Assembly: GCA_000320605.2 (NCBI GenBank)
Contig: KB445796.1
Span: 132,916-196,915 of the forward strand
Reading direction: 5' to 3'
Origin: Gelatoporia subvermispora B
Lineage: Eukaryota > Basidiomycota > Agaricomycetes > Polyporales > Gelatoporiaceae
DNA: 64,000 nt
How positions within the stretch are numbered: position 1 is the stretch's first letter; each line of letters starts with the position of its first letter. Positions 12,866 to 24,216 of the stretch are shown piece by piece. Below the pieces are notes generated by a model that was given only the letters and a program-made list of their open reading frames with translations, did not search any database and was not told the origin of the DNA. The position numbers and the translations under genes are program-made.

Positions 12866-14999
12866 CTACGAAGATTCCTCAATAAGAGCGACAGAACTGG
12901 GTCGAGGTTTGATGGTGCACTTGAACGGTCTTGGGTGACTGTATTTCTTTTCAAAGGCTTTTGAGACAAGCGGACACAGATAATCTGACCTGAGGAAACC
13001 AGGAAGGTTGCGTGTCTCTGGCATGACCTCTTCTCCTGTAGCGTTTACTTCTTTACTGATCGTTATCGTAGCCAAGGTAGACGCAATCGCGATCCAGAGC
13101 ATGTCCTGTGCCATGAATCTACCGGGGCAAATTCTGCGGCCAAAACCAAATGCGATTGTTGCAGGATCTTCGACTTCCGCACTGAGACCGCCGTCTTTCA
13201 TGAAACGGTCGGGATTGAAGCATGAAGGGTTAGGATATACGCTTTCATCGTGCATCATTGCCCTGGAACGCGCGAATATGAGTAAGGTAAATTATCAGAG
13301 TCGCAAATGCTCGCTGATCCTTACCAATCATTCGAACATACAAGGGACCCTTCTGGTATATGGTAGCCGCGATATACATCATCCTGAGTTGAACGATGAG
13401 GGAAGTCTACATGGCCCCTGAATTTAGCCTTTGTCGTCAGAAATAATATGCAGATCATGACTCACTGAGAGAAACGACAGGTTTCCATCGGAGAGACTCC
13501 TTCATGATAGCGGTGACATACGGCAGTGATGCCTGGTCAGAAAACTTCGGCAGACGCTGGCCTCCCAAGACTGCATCCAGTTCATGTTGAGCCTTTGTTT
13601 GAACTTCTGGATAAAGAGTCATAGCCAGGAAAAAGCTTGACAAAGTCGAGACGGTCTGCATGATTCAATCAGATACCACGTCCATGTATGTAACGCCGTG
13701 GGGACTGACGGTATCTGCTCCGCCTAACGGAGTTCATACATAAGTAAAGCATCTTCAATACAGAGGATTCACGCAGCATACCAATGTACATCATAGCTAG
13801 AGTTCTCTTGATCACGAGCTCTGTGTTGGCGCCCTTCCCAAACGTTTCGAGAAGCGACGGAGCGGCACAGTCAGGGGTTTCACCCTCGAGCTGGCGAAGT
13901 ATCAGCGGGAAAGTAGAAGAGAAAACATATCTTACTCGCCATTCTGCGATGTAGCTCATCGTACGGAGTATTTAGCAGAGTATTTAAGGATTTGCTAAAC
14001 TCTGCAGCCTCTTTCTTGAATCCTGCCCCGGGAACCCAGCCCGGAATGTGCTTTACTAGATGTAATGAGCTTACACTTGACAACAAATGCGACTACACTT
14101 TACTCACGTATGGGCCATATATCGACTAGGTATGCACCAAACGTGCTGACCTTTGATAGACCGTGCAGTGTATGTTCTGCGAGATGAATATACGGGTCAT
14201 CATCCGCCTGTGCGTCGATGCCATATGCTACCCGCATAAAGATCGCGCCTGCAAGGCTGCAAGCAGGATAGCGGTGTCATAACATGCACACACAAGATTA
14301 TAACACGTACTGGCGGACGTGTTCCAGAAACCTCTCCGGTTCATTGACGAGTTTGGTCAGAAACATCTGCGTCTCTCTTTCCTCCGCCCTATGATATTTC
14401 TCTACTATCCCAGGACCCAATTCATGCTGGAACATCTTACGACCGAGCTTCCAGTCCTCCCCATATTGTGCCGCAGAGAGACCCCATCCGAAGCCAACTC
14501 TAGAGGCATAGTGGTCAGAGGTCTTCACGGGCAAATTGTCAGAGGCCGTCTTACAGTTCGCACAACATTGTCAACCACGGTCTGGCAAATATGAACTAGT
14601 CAGCTCAACGGAAATGAAAAACAATCATTCCCTTGCCTATCTGAATAAATTGCGGAGCGCTTTTCGAGTAGATCTGTGGTAGCCTCTCTGGAATTGAGGA
14701 TCACAAGATGCATCCCCATTGCATCGAGGTGGAGTATGTCGGAGCCTGTTGACATACCACATACGCAAAAATCACTGAATTCTTTGTACGAAACGCATAC
14801 CCAATTTCTGGCCCATCTCAAAATATGCCTGTGCTGCATCGATAGCAACAACATCAAGCACATTGCCAAGGATTGGTAAACGCGGTGGACCGGGAGGCAG
14901 AGGCAGCGTCGAAGAATGCTGACGACGAAAAAGCCATATCACGAGTGACGTTATGACGGCTATTGCTGCCAGAGAGTTGAGGACCGACATTAGAGACAT
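12866..14999 (-). CDS. Cytochrome P450, array copy B
   Basis: Paralogue of copies A, C and D with the same exon plan. The start at 14999 (MSLMSVLNSLAAIAVITSL) is preferred over an in-frame ATG at 15029 because it aligns with the other copies. The membrane anchor is followed by STLPLPPGPPRLPILGNVLD. Motifs: GFGWGLSAAQYGEDWKLGRK, I-helix GGADT (Gly in place of the first Ala), ExxR in KESLRWKPVV, NPDRF, and heme loop FGFGRRICPGR. The final intron (GTCAGA...CAG) joins ..GFL to SHPRPFKCTIKPRPS, and the reading ends SVALIEESS. One intron, 14636-14582, begins with GC instead of GT (exon end GATAG, then GCAAGG), where the three sister genes have GT. The chain otherwise looks intact. Substrate unknown. 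Confidence 0.9.
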
Positions 15000-15653
15000 C
15001 TGTGTGGTTAACTGATGGCAGATGTCCACCTCGGAGTGGGCAGATATATAGAGTGCAAGCTGCCACTAGCCTCGCACCATAATGGTAGTATGGAATGGAG
15101 GAATATAGTGACAGACGTCTGCAAGCGCGCCGCTTTTCGGTTGACGATCTAATCTTGTAAAAGATCCGTGACGCGGAACTGATACTGTACCTGCCACTTA
15201 ACGCCACTGGGAGCTGCCTATGAGCCAGGTGCCAGGCACTCGTGTCAGAACCTAAAAGACAACAATTCTCTCATCCGCGTTGATAGGACGTTCGACATGG
15301 TTGCCGGTCACAAGGCCAATGACTCTCTAAAGTGCTACGGAAATAGTCAACTCAAGAAGCCCGTCCCCATCTCACCCCAGCCAGCAATCGGGGCAATTTC
15401 TACCCCGGGATTCTCGAACGGCAACAACTGGTTGGTTATGGGTCATAGTCAAGTCGTTCGTTAGTGTACGTACCTTGATTTTACCATCTATCTCCACGGC
15501 ATTTGTTGCATCACATCATAGCGAATGGGCTCAGGCCTCATGGTAGAGTAGTGCAAGCATATAGAATACATTGGTGTGCGTACATCCATGATACATCGAC
15601 AGTGCGCGATGTGACAGCGGGGGCTATGCGAACATGAACATATACTACTCTCA
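15000..15653. other. Spacer between P450 copies B and C, with TATA box of copy B
   Basis: 654 bp without a gene. The sequence at 15041-15050, read on the minus strand, is TCTATATATC, 42-51 bp before the start of copy B, and is its likely TATA box. Confidence 0.55.
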
Positions 15654-17798
15654 TCAAGGATCACTAACAGTAATTCCTAATAGGCTAACGTGAGAGTCGG
15701 ACCGAGGCTTGATAGTGCATCTAAACGGTTTGGGATGGCTGAACCCCTTTCAGCATACGTGGGAGATATTTTGATACGGCGATGATAGCCTGACCTGAGG
15801 AACCCAGGGAGGCTGCCTGTCTCAGGCATAACCTTCTTTCCATCTTTGTTCATCTCCATACTGATATTAAAAATCGTCAATACCGACGCAATCGAAATCC
15901 AGAGCATGTCTTGTGCGATGTATCGACCTGGACAGATTCTCCTCCCGAAGCCGAATGCAATTGTTGTGGGGTCTTGAACTTCTGTGTTGAGAGCACCATC
16001 CTTCATGAACCGGTCGGGGTTGAACACGGAGGGGCTTGGGAATACACTTTCATCATGCATAATCGCCCTGGGACGTGTAGAGATTAGTCAAGCGAACTCA
16101 GAGATGCACAGTGGGGCAAGCGGATGATCAATGCACACCAGTCATTTGAGCACATGAGAGATCCTTCCGGTATGCGATAGCCTCGATACATGTCGTCCTG
16201 CGTCAATCGTCGAGGGAGATCTACACAAGAGTTTTAGATCGAATTTGGACAATTGCAGCCTACTCCCGACATACTAAGAGAGACAACCGGCTTCCAGCGG
16301 AGGGCTTCCTTCATGATGGACGTAATATACGGCATGGAGGCCCGGTCAGACAGATCTGGTAGGCGTGAGCCGTCCAAAATCGTGTCCAACTCATCTTGGG
16401 CCTTTGCCTGGATGTCTGGGTAAAGAACCATCGCCAAGAAGAAGGTTGACAAAGTAGAGACAGACTGCATTAGCGAGTCAGATGGCATCTCATGACCGCA
16501 AATATTAGGGGGACTGACTGTATCTGCTCCAGCTAAGAGTCATGGCATTTCAGATATGCCGCTACGTAGAAGGAAACATGACACACCGATGTACATGGTC
16601 GCTAGAGTCTTTTTGATGGCAGTCTCTATCTCGGGAGTGTTCCCAAACGCCTCAAGAAGCGAAGTAGCGGCGCAATCAGGGGTTTTGCCCTCGCGCTGAT
16701 AAAATGTTACTCAAGAAGTGTAGAAAGAAATATATAATACTTGCCATGTGACGTCGCAAATCCTCGTACGGAGTGTGCAGCAGAGCATCTAGAGACTTGC
16801 GAGACTCCGCGGCCGCCTTTTTAAATCCAGCTCCAGGGAACCAGGCCGGGACGTATTTCACTAAGTAAAATGAGCTCATGTATGACAGCACCTCCATCTA
16901 AAAAGGTCTCACGCATGGGCAAGGTGTCGACCAGGTACGATCCGGGAGTGGCTGCCTTCGATGGACCTCGCATCGCTTCTTCCGCAAGACGGACATAAGG
17001 GTCGCTATGTGCCTGTACGTCAAGACCATAAGCAACCCGTACGATGATCGCACCCGAAAGACTAGAACATGGACCATGTTCAAATATCGATACACAATGG
17101 GAAGATCGGGCGTACTGCCGGATGTGCTCTAGAAATCTCTCTGGTTCATGCGACAGCTTGGATAAAAATACGCAGATCTCTTCTTCCTGCAATCTGCCAT
17201 ATTTCGCAGTCGACCCGAGTCCCAGCTCGTGATGAAACATCTTGCGACTAAGTTTCCAGTCTTCTCCATATGGCAAAAGAGGGAGCGACCAGCCGAGGCC
17301 GATTCTGAGGCGTCCAAGTCAGTAAAATTCATGCAGTGACAAAACCTGGCTGACAGCTCGCTTAGCATTGTCATCCATGGTCTAACCCATGCAAATGCTT
17401 GTCAGTTCAATGGAAATACGGGGCGGCTTCTACCATACCTATCAGAATAAATGTTTGAGCGCTTTTCGAGCAAATCGATGGCCGCCTCTCTCGAGTTGAG
17501 GATCACCAAGTGTATACCCATTACCTGGAGGCAAATCACATCGGATCCTACCGGCACGTGAGATGTATATTGCATGCAGCAGACACGTCATATGATGCGT
17601 ACCCAGCTTCTCGCCCATCTTAAGATAGGCTTGTGCTGCGCCCTCGGTGACGAGATCAAACACATTGCCAAGAATCGGTAAACGCGGAGGCCCGGGAGGA
17701 AGAGGCAGTTTAGGATAATATTGATAGCGAAGCCATAACGCGAATGTTATAGTAGCTACGGCTGCTGCAACAGCGTCGACAAAAGAACTCGAGGTCAT
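15654..17798 (-). CDS. Cytochrome P450, array copy C
   Basis: Third member of the array. The start at 17798 (MTSSSFVDAVAAAVATITFALW) gives the anchor, then PKLPLPPGPPRLPILGNVFD. Seen next: LPYGEDWKLSRKMFHHEL, I-helix AGADT, ExxR in KEALRWKPVVSLS, NPDRF, heme loop FGFGRRICPGR. An intron after ..GSLPGFL (GTCAG donor) leads to SHPKPFRCTIKPRSDS and a stop at 15654-15656. A minus-strand TATA-like ATAAATA (17858-17864) is about 60 bp upstream of the start. All diagnostic residues are in place. It should be an endoplasmic-reticulum monooxygenase with unknown substrate, probably related in activity to copies A, B and D. Confidence 0.91.
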
Positions 17799-18590
17799 TC
17801 GTGCAAGTGGGTGACGGTGTATGTGTGCCTAAGGGCCAGCATACTTTTCAGGCTTGGTATTTATGGACAACGCCATACCGTTACGACGGTATTGGACCAC
17901 TGACTGTGGACAGCGCTGACACGTTCGAGACTTCTTTCGATGCACTTACCCCCCGATTGAGACGAACTGCAATCAAAAGAGATCACGGGGAGTCCATATC
18001 TCAAATTCAGATACTCCACAGGGAGGGAATCGAGACCATTGATCAAGTCAGGTACTGTATGAACCTCGGAATGTTGTGTAGAATTCTGCTATATCTGTAT
18101 TGGAATAGTCAACTCCGCGGAAAGCGCAAGACCGATCAATTAAGGTTCGCGAGATCCTCTCAGAGGGACTCTCCAAGTGATTGGAGTTTTCGGCTACCGA
18201 TCGGGTCTAGTCCTTATGGGAAATTTCTGCATAGGCGTAAGGCACTGGATCGTGCATTGGGAGTGCTACTTTATCGTCACCATCTGTGGGAAAGGCACTC
18301 GACTCAGGCACCAACTGCAAGAGCCATTGCGATCAGGATGGACGATAGCGGATAGCTATGGACTAACGCACTCCGACTACCCATGCTGTTGCGACACACC
18401 AATGATTTCCCGCGTTGTGTCAAGGTGGATCAAAAGTCGCCTCATGTTGAAGCTCCATTCTAACAGGGTAGTGCACAATATGGCGTGCGCGGCGTATGGC
18501 CCATGGGCGAAAGGGGCGGAATGTGCAGCCTCTCCTGATTCACGGCCTGTACTCGATGACATTCACGCTGTATTGGAGAAGATAGTAGTC
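17799..18590. other. Spacer between P450 copies C and D
   Basis: 792 bp. The open frames seen here do not resemble P450 or any other family. It contains the promoter of copy C and the 3' flank of copy D. Confidence 0.55.
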
Positions 18591-20729
18591 CTAATTCGTT
18601 GCGTCCTCTACAAGAGCAACATGTGACTGAGATCGCGGCTTGATGGTGCATTTGAACGGTTTGGGATGACTAGAACTCTAATCAGTGCTTGAACCCCGAG
18701 AGTGTGTCGGCGGTCTGACCTGAGGAATCCCGGCAGGCTACACGTCTCGGGCATAACCTCTTCTCCAGCATCGTTCACTTCTTTACTGATAGTAAATATA
18801 GCCAGGACGGACGCGATCGTGATCCAGAGCATGTCGTGCGCCATGTACCGGCCTGGGCAGATTCTCCGGCCGAAACCGAATGCGGCTGTCTCGGGATGTG
18901 GCACCTCGGCGTTGATCGCGCCGTCCTTCATGAAGCGGTCTGGGTCGAATGCAGAAGGGTTGGGGTATACTCTCTCGTCATGGAGGATCGCCCTGTGATA
19001 AGTCGAAGTGAGCGACTCTGGTACTCTCCATAACGATGGGGTGCGTACCAGTCATTTGAACACACGATAGACCCTTTCGGAATATAGTAACCTCGATATA
19101 TGCCACCCTCCGTCGACATATGAGGCAGGTCTACATGCAAGCGTTGAGGCAGACATGATCATCATATTGGCAGAAATGACGCACTAAGAGGGACAACAGG
19201 CTTCCAACGGAGAGACTCCATCATGATCGCAGTGATGTACGGCATTGACACCTGGTCGGTAAACACTGGCAAACGGTGTCCACCTGAAACTGCGTCCAAT
19301 TCCATTTGTGCTTTGGCCTGGACCTCTGGATTCAAAACCATGGCGAGGAAGAAAGTCGACAGAGTGGAGACAGACTGCACGGCCCAATCAGGTGGCGAAC
19401 CAGTGGAAGGTTGTGGCTGCGACGACTTACTGTGTCTGTCCCAGCTGGTATGTACGTAGATCAACTGAAGAAGACATTTAGAAACAGATGAATGAGACGT
19501 ACCAATGTACATAGATGCTAGAGTGTTCTTGAGGACGCGCTCTGTGTTGGCATCGGCGCTGATGCCATCTCCGAATACCTCCAGAAGAGATGACGCAGCG
19601 CAGTCTGGAGTCTCACCCTTGCGCTGAGAAGATATCATAAATAGGATATGGCTCCCGGATACACGGGACGTACCATACGATCCTGCATGTTCTCATACGG
19701 AGTGTTCAACAGAGTATCTATCAGCCTGCGGAACTCCACAGCGTCCCTCTTGAAGCCAGCACCAGGAAACCAGCTCGGAAGGTGTTTCACTATGTACGGG
19801 GAATCAGCGGCCGTCATTGACATGGATGTGCTGCTACACACGTATGGGCCACGTGTCCACAAGGTACGTTCCAGGAGTGGCTGCCTGCGAAGGTCCCTGG
19901 ATTGCATCTTCGGCGAGACGAACGTAAGGATCATCTTCAGGCTGTGCATCGATACCATACGCCATCCGGACGATAGTAGCACCTACTAGACTGGAAGGTA
20001 ATATTAATGTCGATTCGGAAGATTGTGTGGATGAAACTGACTGCCGGATATGCCCCAAGAACTCTTCCGGCCGATGCAACAGCTTGTATAATAGCACGTG
20101 CGCCTCTGTTCTCTCCATGTCACGAAACTTCTCTGCTGTTCCGAGGTTAAGCTCGTGATGGAACATCTTGCGACTCAGCTTCCAGTCGTCTCCGTATGGC
20201 GCGAGAGGCAGACTCCAGCCCAGGCCGATCCTTTGAGCGAAGTAGTGAGGACTAATCATATAGGATGTCCGCATTTACGCACAACTCGCAGATCATCGTC
20301 ATCCACGGTCTCAACCAAGCGTACATGTCAGCTCAATTGGCCTTCAAGGTGAGTCGTTGTCTCACCTGTCCGAGTAGATCGTGGATCGTTTCTCGAGCAG
20401 ATCGGTGGCGGCTTCCCTTGAGTTCAATATCACGAGGTGCATTCCCATTGCGTCGAGGCAGATGATATCGGAACCTGTTGAGACGTCGTTAATGCTGTAT
20501 ACTACACATATTGCAATACGTAATACATACCTAGCTTTTGGCCCATCTTTAGGTAGGCCTGGGATGCGCCATTTGCGACGACATCAAGTGCGTTGCCCAA
20601 GATGGGTAGCCGCGGCGGACCTGGAGGGAGAGGCAACCTCGAAGAGTGCTGACGGCGAAACAGCCATGCCGCAAGTATTGCGATGGCCGCTGCTGCGGCC
20701 AGAGCATCAAGAAGGGCCGTCGAAGGCAT
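18591..20729 (-). CDS. Cytochrome P450, array copy D
   Basis: Fourth member, whose exon chain I traced in most detail. The start at 20729 (MPSTALLDALAAAAAIAILAAW) is followed by SRLPLPPGPPRLPILGNALD, then SDIICLDAMGMHLVILNSRE, PWMTMICEL, GLGWSLPLAPYGDDWKLSRK, HLPSWFPGAGFKRD, I-helix AGTDT, ExxR in MESLRWKPVVPLS, DPDRF, and heme loop FGFGRRICPGR. The last exon encodes SHPKPFKCTIKPRSQS and ends DATN at 18591-18593. About a dozen exons with introns of about 50-60 bp, all GT-AG. The gene is intact by inspection. It is the first gene of the array in the direction of transcription. Substrate unknown. Confidence 0.93.
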
Positions 20730-21794
20730 TTACGCAGGGGCGAAGACCGACGTGTAGCGTGTGCACTGATAATTAAATAATGCCTGAGGGCTGCTGCTTC
20801 ACCAGACATCAGTGCTGGCACAGGGGCGCTGGATTTTGTATAGAATGACAAACTGAATGGCTCCGACAATCGTGTCGCCCCGCTTTACGAAACAACCGCT
20901 GTCCGGCAAACCTTGGAATGCTTCGCAACTTTCTCGTGAAGTGTATCTCGAGGCAATTATATCGCTGGGAAAAACGAAGTTGTTTTTGTCACGTGTATAC
21001 CGCAGAAGCTACAATTCACAAGTCAGAGCATCGAAATCTGATATGACGCCTCATGTTCGCGGAATAAAACTTATGTCAAAGAGTTCGAGGCGAGTACAAA
21101 TCATTCGCTAAGAAGACACGGGGTCTTTTCCGGCGAATCTGCGCAAGTAGGCAGATGGTTCGGCAATGATCAAGGGTTTCCAAACTATAAACTGCTCAGG
21201 AGAGTGGTCACGACGGAGGCGAGCAGCCATGGACAGCTATGACAGTCTGAGAACAAACAGCACTTCGACTCCACGCGTATCACGCCAATGGATTCTTGTC
21301 GAGAGCGCCTATGAACATCAGTAGGCGCTCGTAGCACGACTTTATGCGCAGCTTGGTCCGTGCGCGAATATGGTCCACTATAAAGCCCTCCTTCGGACAA
21401 TTTCGGTTTTTTATTCTTGTGCTCGGGCACGTACTGTCGCCAGTGAGGTCTATACCGAGGCACAGTCTTTTGCTGATTGCAAATTACACATCCGAACACG
21501 TCCTTAAGCTTCGGCTTTTGGCAATTTTTGGAAACTCTCCAGTCCCAGTGACAACTTCACTGTTCGAGGGATCCGGTAGAGCACGGCGGGGGGTTCGGGA
21601 TTTCGGTACATAGGATGATGTGTAGTGTATACATTGCAATGGAATCTAGTCCCCAAAACATTTGAGTTGTGTGTTCTGTCTGTCTGAGTTTGATGACTAT
21701 GCATGACGTGTTTGTAGGGAGTGCAGAGGGTTTTGCGCTGAAATTGGAGAGCACACATGCTCTGTCATAAGCGACTACCAGATGTCAAGAACGT
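20730..21794. other. Divergent region between P450 copy D and KTI12
   Basis: 1.07 kb. The minus strand has a weak AT-rich TATA-like block at 20771-20780, about 45 bp before the P450 start. The plus strand has TATAAAG at about 21373, some 420 bp before the KTI12 start, which may serve a longer leader or be unrelated. No open frame here is convincing. Confidence 0.45.
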
Positions 21795-22913
21795 ATGGCG
21801 CTGATTACTTTCTCTGGTTTTCCATCTTCTGGCAAGACACGACGAGCACAACAGCTGAAAGCTCATCTGGAATCACGACTACAAGACTCTAATTACTCCG
21901 GCCCGAAGCTAAAAGTATCTATCATCTCGGACGACGAGCTCAACATCTCTCGGGAGGTCTACAAAGGTGCGCCTGTACTGCAGCGATGTAGCACAGACCC
22001 GTCTCACACTATCCGCAGATGGACGAGCCGAAAAGCCTGCACGAGCAGCTCTCTTCACGGCAATGCAGAGACAGCTAGGCCAGGACACGATCCTCATACT
22101 GGATGCGATGAATTACATCAAGGGCTTCCGGTACCAGATGTATTGCGCGGCGCGGGAGATGAAAGTGCGCGTGTGTACCGTACGTCGCTTCTGTTGTCCC
22201 GGCAGGCGCGTTCACTTATCTATGCAGGACGCAGGTCTTCGTAGTCGCGACGCCCGATCTTTGCAAAGAGTGGAATGCAGCGCGGGAGGACGAGAGGGCG
22301 TATGCGCCCGAAGTGTGAGTGTACCTTCCGGATTTGTTCGAGGTCGAGGCGACTGATAGGTGGGAACCAGGCTGGATAGTCTCATCTTCCGGTACGAGGA
22401 GCCGTCCTCGATGGTCCGGTGGGACTCACCGCTGTTCACTGTGCCATGGACGGATGAGGATGTGCCTGCAGACGACATCTGGAAGGCAGTGACCGAGGGG
22501 ATCGTCAAGCCGCCAAACGCGGGCACGCAAGCCGTACGTGCTCAACCACCTCCCTATATGCTCTTTCTAACACACGTTACTTGGTACAGGTCCCCAAGGC
22601 CCCTACCGATGCCCTACGCACCCTCGAGCACACCTCCACAACGATGGTCGCCGCACTCATGGCCGAGCAGTCCGCTTCAGGGGGACTTGGAGGACCCCTC
22701 ACGCTCACGGTCTCGCCGACAGTCAAGGCACACCTGACGCTCCCTGCACGGAACATCACCCTCTCAGAGCTGCAGCGGCTCAAGCGCCAATTTGTCACGG
22801 TGCACAAGAAGGCGATCACGTTGGGCACAATTGAGAAAGGCGCGGTGGACTGGAGCGAAGAGAGCGTGGCGGAGAAGTTTGCGACGTATATTGAGGGGAA
22901 CTTGAAAGCATAG
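21795..22913 (+). CDS. KTI12: KTI12, Elongator-associated P-loop protein
   Basis: P-loop ATPase related to O-phosphoseryl-tRNA kinase. It works with the Elongator complex in modification of wobble uridine in tRNA (mcm5/ncm5) and was first found through killer-toxin resistance in yeast. Five exons (21795-21966, 22019-22179, 22235-22314, 22371-22533, 22590-22913) give 299 residues with all joins in frame. Seen: P-loop GFPSSGKT at residues 8-15, ISDDELNISREVY, then EKPARAALFTAMQR, LILDAMNYIKGFRYQMYC (Walker B-like), RYEEPSSMVRWDSPLF, and a C-terminal helical part with LKRQFVTVHKK. Length is normal for the family. It has its own promoter and is not obviously linked in function to the neighbouring P450 genes. 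Confidence 0.95.
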
Positions 22914-24216
22914 GTGTGTCTGCTGATATCATATCGCCGTCCACATCGTTTGCTCATTGCTCGCAAGATTCTTGAGTGTATGCGTGAAGATGTATTCTTT
23001 TTCGTGCCTGAGGCGTTGGCTCGTGCACAGCCGCCAAACCCTTTTGACCACCTGGACCTACGAGATTCTTGTTCCTGGAACTTGAACAGTCATTAACCCC
23101 AGCAAGAAGCCCCATTTTACATCTGCTGCCGAAGATCGTCCCGAGCGTGCCGAGCGTGCATACGGTCGTATCAAGTTGATTTCTCCCGTACTCCGCTGGG
23201 AAGGTCTAGGCCTACTCTCCTAGGCGGCGCAGAATCTGCACGCGGATCGACGAGTTCCAGCCGCCGATCTGCAGATCTGCAAGCCGGGTATAACTGTATT
23301 TTGATGTCTTTGGTGCACACCGATGGACGGATGGGTCCGACGCGCGCAGGGCGGGATTGCCACTTTGGTCCGGTCATCCGCGTCACGATCCTGACCAACA
23401 GCTCATGGTGGACTGATTATTTCTGCTCTCCAGCAAAATACAGAGCATGGTCGTGGAGCAATTCTGGCAACAAGGGCTCGGTTGGTTTCGTCTCTGTGTT
23501 GCTGTTGGAGACCTCCGCGGGGCGTCTGTTGGGTATTCCCAACATCTCGTCCACATGGGTCCCGCACGTGCACGCGGCGGACTCTCGTCTCGATCACTGC
23601 CGGACCCATTCTGAACGCACCTGGACGTACTGGCAATGCGGCTCTAAGTCTTGCTTCCGTCCCTCGGTTACGTCGGTCACGGATGATCGAGGCGAGCAGA
23701 TGGGCTTGTGATGGACGAGCGGGACGGTGGTCTGCTATACGATTGGTGCACCTCAGGGGCAGTTCCGGGACCATGTCCTCCGGTTCCAAGTCGCCTCAAC
23801 ACGAAGGATTTTTTCAGCATGCCACTGCTACAATTTGCGGCTGAGAAAAATATTTGAACACTAACAGAAGACTTGACAGGCATGCATGGCAAAGGATTAG
23901 GCGGGGAAGGACGCCGGGTGATCTTGGTGAGTTGCCCGTTATGGGAGGTGTGTTCTATCGGGACGTCCCAGTTCGTCTCAGCCGCGCCTGCTGGCCCTTC
24001 GCTCAATATCCCGCCACCCACTTGCGTGCTCCGTGGAAATTTGCTGTGGGGCGTTACTCACTTCCGCCGCTGCCGCAGAGCGGGCGAGGATGGAGTGGAG
24101 CAGCTGCCATGGCCGCTGGTATAGATATCCGACCTTCGAATTGAGACCCGGTTTGGCTTCCCTCTGGTTTGCCCAACCCATGACCCCGCTTCGCCAAACC
24201 TACCAGTACCATTGTT
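22914..24216. other. Intergenic, KTI12 to membrane-protein gene
   Basis: 1.3 kb. Overlapping frames on both strands are arginine- and proline-rich and look like chance frames in GC-rich sequence. Nothing recognised. Confidence 0.5.
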
